A DNA stretch of 11,101 bases from CAZRDB01 sp964598695 (GTDB lineage: Bacteria > Armatimonadota > Zipacnadia > UBA1398), in contig CAZRDB010000170.1 of assembly GCA_964598695.1 (NCBI GenBank), forward strand, positions 1 through 11,101, read 5' to 3'. Positions 1-6,022 of this stretch are shown in pieces. Under the pieces are notes generated by a model. That model searched no databases. It saw only the letters and a program-made list of their open reading frames with translations, and was not told where the DNA came from. Position 1 is the first letter of the stretch. Each line of letters starts with the position of its first letter. Both the position numbers and the translations under genes were made by a program.

Positions 1-62
1 CGCCCATCGGGCGGCTCCCGCTCTTCGTGTACCGCGATCGGCTGCGGCCGGCTACGGCCTGA
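1..62 (+). CDS. Possible C-terminal end of a rightward gene (partial, cut by window edge)
   Basis: Reading from base 3, the plus strand is open for 19 codons and stops at TGA 60-62. Seventeen of the 19 codons end in G or C, as expected for a real gene in this genome. The end of the peptide reads roughly PLFVYRDRLRPATA, with a normal mix of hydrophobic and charged residues. It would converge on the leftward gene ending at 52 and overlap it by 11 bases. No function can be assigned from so few residues. A neighbouring frame is also open with G/C-rich third positions, so this could be chance. A short inverted repeat (5-bp arms, bases 1-5 and 9-13) is also present and might instead be part of a terminator for the leftward unit. 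Confidence 0.35.
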   Translation, partial: PIGRLPLFVYRDRLRPATA

Positions 63-1143
63 GCAGCGGCGAGGTCTCCTCGGTGACGGCCTTCAGGTAG
101 CAGTTGGCGTACACGCTCGCATCGCTGCGCCCCGCCCCGCCGTCGAGGAACTTCACCGCGTGGGCGCCGGCCTGGGCGAACCGGACGGGGATCCAGACGA
201 CCCGGACCCCGGGGCATGCGTAGACCGGCACCTCGGCGACGAGCCCGCCGAGCGGGTCGGTGATCTGGATCCGGCCTTCGCCGAACGGGTAGCGCATCAG
301 CACACCGACCGCGTACTGCCGATCGACATCGGAGAGGCCGGCCTCGACCGAGAACTGGACGCCGAAGTCGCGGACCGCGGTCCCCTCGGTCTTCCACTGG
401 ATCACGTTGCCGGCCGAGGCGCCCGGGATCTCGGGGAACTCGGGATCGAGCCCGGGGCGCGCGACGGCGCCGCGTGCCTGCATCGCGCCGAAGGCGCGGT
501 CGGCGGCCTCATCGACCAGCCGTGCCGCGAACCAGCTCTCGCGCGTGAGCGGCCCGCTCGGCTGCGGCCCGAGGGTGATCGTGCGGCTGATCTGCCCGGC
601 GAAGTACGAGGCCCCACCGACGCGGACCGAGACGCGGAAGACCCCGGGGCCCGCGGGCGGGAGGGGGATCTGCCAGGTCTCGAGGTTGCCGTCGGGGAGG
701 TGCTCCACGCGCGGCCGGTAGGTCGGGGCGCCGTTGCGGCTGACGTTCGCGATCGCCGAGACCGGCTCCCAGCCCTCGCGGCGGACGCAGCGGATCTGGA
801 GCGAGGCGACGAGCGGGACATCGGCGGGAACACCGGCGGGGACCTCGACCTCGTACTCGACCTCGACGCGGCGGTTCTGCGGGGTGCCGACGAACCCGAG
901 GATGTTGCCCCGGATGTTGGCGGGGTTCACGGCCTCGGTATCGAGGCTCTCGAAGCAGCCCGTCCAGGTCGTCGCCCGACCGAGGTAGCGCAGGTCGGTG
1001 AGAGGGAGAAGGTCGTCGGCACGCGCCGGCCCCGAGGCCAGGGCGAAGAGCGCGCAGAGGAGACCCAGCGCGGCGGCCGAGCGGGCCGCGGAGCCGAGCA
1101 CGCACGAGGGCACGGCCCGAGCCGTGCCGGCCAACTTGCTCAC
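52..1143 (-). CDS. Exported beta-rich protein of unknown function
   Basis: This 363-residue protein is not one I recognise. It has a long Sec signal: basic and mixed residues 1-22, a hydrophobic core at about 23-37 (AAALGLLCALFALA), and a likely cleavage after PARA at about 42. The mature part looks all-beta. A first Ig-like region (about 45-195) has alternating patterns such as RRVEVEYEVEV and VFRVSVRV. A Pro-rich linker at about 225-245 follows, then a second beta region (about 247-355). The mature chain has four cysteines (C63, C119, C310, C348), enough for two disulfides. The start is GTG at 1143, chosen because an AAGGAG Shine-Dalgarno lies 9 nt upstream. That Shine-Dalgarno overlaps the end of the preceding propeller gene, only 6 nt away, so the two are very likely co-transcribed and translationally coupled. 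It is likely periplasmic or surface exposed. A partner or substrate role with the propeller protein is inference only. Confidence 0.85.
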   Translation of the reverse strand: MSKLAGTARAVPSCVLGSAARSAAALGLLCALFALASGPARADDLLPLTDLRYLGRATTWTGCFESLDTEAVNPANIRGNILGFVGTPQNRRVEVEYEVEVPAGVPADVPLVASLQIRCVRREGWEPVSAIANVSRNGAPTYRPRVEHLPDGNLETWQIPLPPAGPGVFRVSVRVGGASYFAGQISRTITLGPQPSGPLTRESWFAARLVDEAADRAFGAMQARGAVARPGLDPEFPEIPGASAGNVIQWKTEGTAVRDFGVQFSVEAGLSDVDRQYAVGVLMRYPFGEGRIQITDPLGGLVAEVPVYACPGVRVVWIPVRFAQAGAHAVKFLDGGAGRSDASVYANCYLKAVTEETSPLLRP

Positions 1144-1149
1144 CGGTTC

Positions 1150-2670
1150 CTACTCCTTCGGGTACCACGTCGCGCTGAGAACCTCGCGGGCGATCTCGAT
1201 CGTCGCGGGGTCGGGCGGCGCGGTGGGGTTGGGATCGAGATGGTACAGCGTGCCCGCATCGGTGCTGGTCGGGATGATCAGCATCAGCGACGAGGCGTCG
1301 GGCGCCCAGTCGATGGCGCCCTGCTTGAAGGCGTTGGAGATCGGCTTGCCCTTGCCCGCGGCCACGTCGACGACCCACGGCGCGATCCCGCGGTCGGCGG
1401 CCTCCGGGTTGGTCGCGCCGGGGGTGATGTAGGGCGTGAGCAGCAGGAGCGAGTCCGACTTCGGCGACCAGGTGACATCGCGCACCGGCAGGCCGTGTAC
1501 GAGCAGGCGGGTGCGGAGCTGCTCCGGCTCGAAGACGAAGAGGTCGCCCTCGTTGAGGAACAGCAGGCGGCTCGAGTCGGGGGCCCACATCTCGAAGCGC
1601 GCCCCGAGGCTGTCGCGGACGAGCACCGGCATCCGGAGCGGACCCTCGAGGCTGCCGACGCGGAGCGTCGTGACCGACTCGCCGTCGCTGTGCGCCTGGT
1701 CGCTGACGCAGAAGTACGTCCCGTCCGGCGACCAGCGGAAGCGGACGGCGTCGGCGATCTCGCTCAGCCGGTGGGGCTTGGCGTCCGGGGCGACGGTGGT
1801 GAGGTAGCCCCAGGTCCGGAGCGCCGGCACGCGCTGGGGCTTGCCGTTGCGCATGATCTCCTCGACGCCCTTGATCGCGACCATGTAGGCGATCGTGCCG
1901 CCGCGCGGCTGCCAGAGGTAGCCGCGGACGAACTGCTCCGGCGCCGAGAGCAGACGGGGCTCGCCGCCCGGCTCCACCGCGTAGAGGCCCGGCAGGGCCT
2001 CGTTGTCCTCGCTGGTGCGCGCGATGAAGGTGAGGTGGGCGCCGGTCGGGCTCCACTGATGGCTCTGCACGAGGAGGGAGCCCGAGGCGATCCGGGCCTC
2101 GCCGGTCGTGAGATCGGCGATCGCGATCTGGCGCGGCTTGTCCTTGTCGGCGACGGGGAACGCGACCCACCGGCCGTCGGCGGAGCAGATCGGGGTGACG
2201 GCGAAGGTCTTGAGGGCGCCGCCGACCGCGAGCGGCTTGGCATCCGGCGTCAGCGCGCGCGTATACAGGTCGTACGAGTGGTCGGTCGGTTCGCCGCAGT
2301 AGTAGAAGATGCGGCTCGACTGCTCCGCCCACCCGAAGCCGAGCAGACGGTGGGAGGCGTCGTTGGCCCGGATCGCCTCGCCGGTCGTGCAGTCGACCAC
2401 GAAGAGGTAGTCCTGGCCCGTGCCCTCGGTGAACCGCTGGACGAAGGCGAGGTAGCGGCCGTTGGGCGACCACTGGGCTCCGCTGGCTGTCGTCAGCTCA
2501 CGGATCACGCGCTGCTCGCCGCCATGCGGACCGCTGGCCACGATGGCCACGGCGTCGGGGTTCTGTTGCGTGGGGGCCTTCTTCAGGTAGAAGAGCTGAG
2601 GGGTCGGACTCTGGGCGAACGCGGCGCCGCACAGGCCGAGCATCGCGCCGACCACCACTAGCCGTCTCAT
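1150..2670 (-). CDS. Periplasmic TolB/WD40-like beta-propeller protein
   Basis: This 506-residue exported protein begins MRRLVVVGAMLGLCGAAFA, a signal peptide with probable cleavage after residue 19. The mature chain carries about nine spaced PD40-like motifs of the form WSPxGxxLaf, at about 66 (QWSPNGRYLAFV), 114, 162, 205, 253, 312 (RWSPDGTYF), 361, 400 and 454 (DWAPDASSLMLI). This is the signature of TolB-type propeller blades. No peptidase domain follows, so it is a stand-alone propeller rather than a DPP-IV/prolyl oligopeptidase type enzyme. The family mediates protein contacts in the periplasm. This one lacks the TolB N-terminal domain, so it should not be called tolB. The ATG at 2670 is preferred over an in-frame GTG at 2697 because GGAGGA lies 10 nt upstream of it and because it gives a clean signal peptide. 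It is the first gene of a leftward pair with the exported protein ending at 52. Confidence 0.88.
   Translation of the reverse strand: MRRLVVVGAMLGLCGAAFAQSPTPQLFYLKKAPTQQNPDAVAIVASGPHGGEQRVIRELTTASGAQWSPNGRYLAFVQRFTEGTGQDYLFVVDCTTGEAIRANDASHRLLGFGWAEQSSRIFYYCGEPTDHSYDLYTRALTPDAKPLAVGGALKTFAVTPICSADGRWVAFPVADKDKPRQIAIADLTTGEARIASGSLLVQSHQWSPTGAHLTFIARTSEDNEALPGLYAVEPGGEPRLLSAPEQFVRGYLWQPRGGTIAYMVAIKGVEEIMRNGKPQRVPALRTWGYLTTVAPDAKPHRLSEIADAVRFRWSPDGTYFCVSDQAHSDGESVTTLRVGSLEGPLRMPVLVRDSLGARFEMWAPDSSRLLFLNEGDLFVFEPEQLRTRLLVHGLPVRDVTWSPKSDSLLLLTPYITPGATNPEAADRGIAPWVVDVAAGKGKPISNAFKQGAIDWAPDASSLMLIIPTSTDAGTLYHLDPNPTAPPDPATIEIAREVLSATWYPKE
1153..1158 (-). promoter_or_regulatory. Ribosome binding site inside the end of the upstream gene
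   Basis: AAGGAG on the minus strand forms the last two sense codons (Lys-Glu) of the propeller gene and sits 9 nt before the GTG start at 1143. Ribosomes ending the first gene would uncover or directly feed the second start, which suggests coupled expression. Confidence 0.7.
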
Positions 2671-2680
2671 GGACACTCCG

Positions 2681-2686
2681 TCCTCC
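2681..2686 (-). promoter_or_regulatory. Ribosome binding site deciding the propeller gene start
   Basis: GGAGGA on the minus strand ends 10 nt before the ATG at 2670. It selects this start over the in-frame GTG nine codons upstream. Confidence 0.7.
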
Positions 2687-2784
2687 AACAGCGACACTGC
2701 CCCGCACCGGTTCCGCCGGGCCGGGGGATCCGCACAGGCCTAGGACGTCGGGGGGCCGATCGGGGGTTCCCCTGCGGTCGAAAG

Positions 2785-2797
2785 CGTCCGCCGGACG
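2785..2797. repeat. Short inverted repeat in the divergent intergenic region
   Basis: CGTCCG at 2785-2790 and CGGACG at 2792-2797 form a perfect 6-bp dyad around a single base. It lies between the -10-like box at 2826-2831 and the propeller gene start, so it would be in the 5' leader of the leftward transcript. With one central base it fits a protein-binding operator better than an RNA hairpin. In such GC-rich DNA, chance is a real alternative. The rest of 2671-2930 holds no gene I can support. Confidence 0.3.
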
Positions 2798-2825
2798 GCG
2801 TGCCGCCGCCTCGCGTCTCGGCCCA

Positions 2826-2831
2826 ACTATA
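2826..2831 (-). promoter_or_regulatory. Possible -10 element for the leftward propeller unit
   Basis: The minus strand reads TATAGT here, in one of the few A/T-rich patches of the divergent gap. No convincing -35 hexamer is seen 16-18 nt upstream. It would start a leader of about 150 nt before the ATG at 2670. The opposite strand of the same patch (ACTATACC) could equally serve the rightward kinase gene, so the direction is uncertain. Confidence 0.35.
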
Positions 2832-2930
2832 CCACATCGGCCCGCGACAGCCCCGGGCGCGCGGGCGGGGCGGCCCCGTCGGCGGAGGTCCGGCCAGGGG
2901 CCGCTCCGAAGCCTGGGAGCGGACAGAGGA

Positions 2931-3941
2931 GTGACTCGGACGGACGCCCATCGTCGTATGGTGCTGATCGCCAACCCCGGCGCCCGCAACAGCCTCCGGC
3001 ACGCGGAGATCGCGCACCGAACCCTCCGCGCCGCCGGCCGCGCGGTGGAGATCGTCGTGTCCGAGGCCCCGGGCCACGCCGTCGAGCTGGCCGCCGAGGC
3101 CTGGGCCGGAGACGCGATCGCGGTCGCGGTGGGCGGCGACGGCACCATCGGCGAGGTGGTTCGCGGTTTGCTGCGGGCGGGGACCGGGGCGCCGCTGGGC
3201 ATCGTTCCCGCCGGCACGGGCAACGACTCGGCCAAGTGCCTCGGGGTCCCCCTCGATCCGGTCGCGTCGTCCACGGCCCTCCTCGATCCGCTCGAGAGCC
3301 CTCTCGACCTCGCGGAGGTCAACGACCGGGCCTTCATGGGCATTGCGGTCCTCGGCTTCGCGGCCGATGTCGGCCGAACCGTGAACCGCTGGAAGTCGGC
3401 GCGTCGCTGGGCCCCCCTCCGGCCGCTCGGGCCGAGGCTGTACCCCCTCGCCTCGCTGTACCACCTCGGCCGTCGGCCGCGGCCGCTCCGCGCCGTCATC
3501 CGGGTCGACGAGGACGAGCCGCTGGAGGCCGAGCTGTTCACGGCCTTCTTCGCGAACCAGCCGGGGGTGGGAGGGGTGTTCCTGCCGTGTCCGGCGGCCT
3601 CACCCCGCGACGGCCTGCTCGACGTGGGGGTGATCGCCGCGCGCCACGAGGGGCGGCGCCTGTCGCTCTCGCAGCAGGTGCAGACCCTCCGCGGCGCAAT
3701 GACCGGGGCCCATGTCGCGCTTCCGTGGGTGCGCGCGTCGCGCGCGGCGCACGGCGTGGCGCTGGAGGTCGACCGGGAAGTGGTCCTCCTCGCCGACGGC
3801 GATGAGCTGCCGCCCGCGCGCCATTTCCGTCTACGGCCTCTGCCTGGGGCAGTGCGCCTCCTCGTTCCGCGGCGGGAGGAGGATCGCGCTCCCGGAGGAA
3901 CGGGGTATAGCCGTGAGTGTCCGAACTGCGGGGACTGCTAG
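2931..3941 (+). CDS. Diacylglycerol/sphingosine kinase family protein (YegS/LCB5-like)
   Basis: The 336-residue protein has the hallmarks of the DAGK catalytic family (ATP-dependent phosphorylation of a lipid hydroxyl): NPGARN at 15-20, the nucleotide-binding GGDGT at 68-72 and GTGND at 95-99. In the C-terminal beta-sandwich there is a region ending DGLLDV at 228-232, the counterpart of the family's PxAxxxDGxLdv segment, and LADGDE at 287-292, the counterpart of the late DGE motif. Length is typical for bacterial members. The lipid substrate (diacylglycerol, undecaprenol-like or sphingoid) cannot be told from sequence. It is probably cytoplasmic at the inner membrane. The start is GTG at 2931; a GGGAG lies about 11 nt upstream, while AGAGGA abuts the codon too closely. 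The ATG at 2958 is the alternative, but it has no Shine-Dalgarno and would leave only five residues before NPGARN. The tail ends CPNCGDC, an unusual cysteine cluster. It is the first gene of a rightward three-gene unit. Confidence 0.9.
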   Translation: MTRTDAHRRMVLIANPGARNSLRHAEIAHRTLRAAGRAVEIVVSEAPGHAVELAAEAWAGDAIAVAVGGDGTIGEVVRGLLRAGTGAPLGIVPAGTGNDSAKCLGVPLDPVASSTALLDPLESPLDLAEVNDRAFMGIAVLGFAADVGRTVNRWKSARRWAPLRPLGPRLYPLASLYHLGRRPRPLRAVIRVDEDEPLEAELFTAFFANQPGVGGVFLPCPAASPRDGLLDVGVIAARHEGRRLSLSQQVQTLRGAMTGAHVALPWVRASRAAHGVALEVDREVVLLADGDELPPARHFRLRPLPGAVRLLVPRREEDRAPGGTGYSRECPNCGDC

Positions 3942-3945
3942 GGAG
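3940..3945 (+). promoter_or_regulatory. Ribosome binding site overlapping the kinase stop codon
   Basis: AGGGAG includes the last two bases of the kinase TAG (3939-3941) and lies 6 nt before the cytochrome ATG at 3952. This supports the 3952 start over the in-frame GTG at 3913 and implies coupling of the two genes. Confidence 0.65.
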
Positions 3946-3951
3946 CACCGG

Positions 3952-4926
3952 ATGCGCAAGAGCAGCAGGCCCTTCTTACTCGTGCTGGCCGCTGTCGTGG
4001 CCGGCTGGGGCTGCCACGGCCTGCTCGCCGGCACAGAGGACGGGCAGCAGGATCCTCTGTCGCCCCTGTGCTGGTTCTGCCATCCGTGGACCGCTCGGCA
4101 GTGGAAGGCCTCGGCCCACGCCTCGGCCACGACGAGCCCCGCGTTCCGCGCGCAGGTCGCCGAGGCGGCGGAGCCGGACGGCTGCTACGCTTGCCATGCC
4201 CCGGGGCCGCTGCTCGCGGCCGGCCTCGCCACCGGCCCCTCGGCGCGCCTCGACGGGCGCGAACTGGGGGTCACCTGCCAGTCGTGCCACGAGGACGGTG
4301 TCGGGGCCCAGGTGGGTCCCCTCGCCTCCGACGGGTCACCCTTCCACGCCTGCGTGGAGGACCCGGCGCTCCGCAACGAGCCGGGCCTGTGCGCCGCCTG
4401 CCACGGCGATCGCAACCCGCTCTACGACCAGGCGAGCTACTACCTCGCCTCGGACTGCCCCGATCAGGGGCTGAGCTGCCAGACCTGCCACATGCGCACC
4501 GAGAAGGGGCCCATCGCCTACAGCACGCGGCGCGTCGCCCGCGAACGGGCCAACCACGATGTGCTGGGACCTGCCGATGCGCCGTTGCTTGCCCGCGCGG
4601 CTCGCTTGGCGGTCTCTGTGGCGGGCGGGCAGGCCGAAGCCTCGCTCACGAGCACCGGGGTGGGACACCTCCTCCCGGGCAGCGCCGGGCCGCGGGTGGA
4701 GCTGGAGATCCTCGCTCTCTCGAAGACTGAGGCGGAACTCGATAGCGAGGCAACGACGGTCGGGTGGGACGGCGTCGGGCCCGACACGCGCCTCGCCCCG
4801 AGCGAGAGCCTCTCGGTGACGCTCACCGTGCCGGCCGGTACGGGCAAGATCCGCGCGGTGGCGCGGTATCTCGATGACGCGCGAGGGCTCTCCCTGCCCC
4901 TCGCGCAGGCGGAGGCGGCCCCCTAG
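3952..4926 (+). CDS. Five-haem c-type cytochrome, cytochrome c554-like
   Basis: The 324-residue protein has five CXXCH haem-attachment motifs: CWFCH at 40-44, CYACH at 78-82, CQSCH at 109-113, CAACH at 147-151 and CQTCH at 176-180. Residues 1-20 form an export signal with a hydrophobic core (FLLVLAAVVAG). C21 follows it and could be lipidated, though GWG before it is a poor lipobox. Candidate distal haem ligands are H57 (WKASAHA, the typical Wxx(S)xHA context of the family), H132, H202 and H239. The C-terminal beta domain has VGHLLPG at 237-243, resembling the GHxxPtG segment seen in many multihaem cytochromes of this class. It should be periplasmic or membrane anchored and carry electrons; donor and acceptor are unknown. 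Classical c554 has four haems, so the fifth is a difference. It starts 10 nt after the kinase stop and overlaps the next gene by one base. Confidence 0.9.
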   Translation: MRKSSRPFLLVLAAVVAGWGCHGLLAGTEDGQQDPLSPLCWFCHPWTARQWKASAHASATTSPAFRAQVAEAAEPDGCYACHAPGPLLAAGLATGPSARLDGRELGVTCQSCHEDGVGAQVGPLASDGSPFHACVEDPALRNEPGLCAACHGDRNPLYDQASYYLASDCPDQGLSCQTCHMRTEKGPIAYSTRRVARERANHDVLGPADAPLLARAARLAVSVAGGQAEASLTSTGVGHLLPGSAGPRVELEILALSKTEAELDSEATTVGWDGVGPDTRLAPSESLSVTLTVPAGTGKIRAVARYLDDARGLSLPLAQAEAAP

Positions 4927-5927
4927 TGCGTGTGCGCGTTCTCTGTGTTGCGATCCTGCTTCCGCTCGCCCAAGGAGCCGTCCACGCGCAGCCGGCCTCC
5001 CCGCTCGACGGGGCAGGCAACGCCTACGACCTCCAGAGCCCGCTCCCGGCCCCGGGACGGCTGCTCGGCTGGCCCGCGCCGCCGAGTAACCAGGAGATCG
5101 CCGACCTCCTGGCCGCCCAGCGCGAGTTCGCGATCGCTTTCGTCGGCGCGCATTCGCGCTACGACGAGGAGCAGCGCGCCGCGCTGGAGACGCTGCGCGC
5201 CGAGGCGGCCGACCTCCTGGCTCTGGTAACCGTCGACCTGGCCGATCCCGTGGCCGAGGCGGTCTGCCGCGACTACTACGTGCAGGCCGTGCCCACGCTC
5301 GTGCTCGTTGCGCGCCAGGGCATCGTCTCCCGGGTGTGGGAGACCGCCGTGACGGCGGCCGAGGTCCTCCGTGGCGCCGAGGAGGCACGCAACGGTCCGC
5401 CGCCCTCGCGGGCCGCGCTCCCGTTCCGTACCGGCGAGACCGGTACGCGGCACGAGCCGGCGGGTGGAGCGGCAGCCGTCAGCCCCACCGTGCCCAGCCC
5501 GTCCGAGGGCGTGACGGCGACCGCTGCCAGCTCGGCAGGGGGCGACTACGGACCCGAGCGGTTGGTCGACGGGCTCCTGCCCGGCGATCCCGGCTTCCGG
5601 CCGTGGGTCAGTTCGCCCGCGAGGATCCCGCCCATCACGATCACCGTGACGCTGCCCGGGGCACAGAGCCTCCACGGCCTCGAGCTGTTCGCAAGCACCG
5701 GGCCGGCAGCGCTCTTCGCCAAGCGGTGGCCGGCCGAGGTGGAGGTCCTGCTCAAGCGGGCCGGCGCGGCGGAGCCCGAGCCGTTGACCACGCTGAAGGT
5801 CGGCCCCGACGGCGCGCCGGTGCGGATCGATCTCTCCGAGGTCGATGTCGAGGCGGTGGTCCTGCGCGTGCTGGCCATCCAGGGCGACGGGCCGGTCTGC
5901 GAGATGGCCGAGGTCCACGTCTGGTAG
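4926..5927 (+). CDS. Exported thioredoxin-like protein with discoidin-like C-terminal domain
   Basis: The 333-residue protein has a signal peptide at 1-21 (VLCVAILLPLAQGAVHA). A thioredoxin-fold region spans about 52-155: FAIAFVGAHS strand, a helix of Glu/Arg/Ala, a VTVDLAD strand, then AVPTLVLVARQG at 121-132, which carries the cis-Pro (P123) and the following strand typical of thioredoxins. The CXXC redox centre is absent, with no Cys pair after the first strand, so disulfide exchange is unlikely. A Pro/Gly-rich linker (about 157-193) leads to a region at about 195-333 resembling F5/8 type C/discoidin modules. There, TATAAS and YGPERLVDG recall the usual 'A SS ... A.ltDG' opening, followed by alternating strands and a closing EMAEVHV. 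Such modules bind glycans or other surfaces. The GTG start at 4926 shares a base with the cytochrome TAG. Co-expression suggests an accessory role to the cytochrome, such as a scaffold or targeting factor; this is inference. Confidence 0.82.
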   Translation: MRVRVLCVAILLPLAQGAVHAQPASPLDGAGNAYDLQSPLPAPGRLLGWPAPPSNQEIADLLAAQREFAIAFVGAHSRYDEEQRAALETLRAEAADLLALVTVDLADPVAEAVCRDYYVQAVPTLVLVARQGIVSRVWETAVTAAEVLRGAEEARNGPPPSRAALPFRTGETGTRHEPAGGAAAVSPTVPSPSEGVTATAASSAGGDYGPERLVDGLLPGDPGFRPWVSSPARIPPITITVTLPGAQSLHGLELFASTGPAALFAKRWPAEVEVLLKRAGAAEPEPLTTLKVGPDGAPVRIDLSEVDVEAVVLRVLAIQGDGPVCEMAEVHVW

Positions 5928-5960
5928 GCCGCTCCGACCCGGGGCCCTCCCGAAAACGGA

Positions 5961-5990
5961 GGATCCCCCGTCCGGGGGGACGGGGGATCC
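5961..5990. terminator. Strong hairpin between converging units, likely bidirectional terminator
   Basis: A perfect 13-bp stem (5961-5973 with 5978-5990) closes on a GGGG loop. It lies 33 nt past the rightward stop at 5927 and 32 nt past the leftward stop at 6023. On the minus strand a TTTT run (5953-5956) follows the stem after four bases, fitting an intrinsic terminator for the leftward unit. On the plus strand no T-run follows, so termination in that direction rests on the stem alone. Confidence 0.75.
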
Positions 5991-6022
5991 AACCCTCACA
6001 GGCGCTTCTGCCGTTCGGAGCG

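Noticed and set aside
509..2473. Second long minus-strand frame across the propeller and exported protein genes
   Set aside because: It is rich in Arg, Pro and Ala, crosses the boundary of two genes with proper starts and signal peptides, and shows no motif of its own.
160..2661. Very long plus-strand open frame (about 830 codons) opposite the exported protein and the propeller gene
   Set aside because: It spans two well-supported minus-strand genes and their junction. The composition is dominated by Arg, Asp, Gly and Ala, with no domain, signal or ribosome site, as expected of an antisense frame in high-GC DNA.
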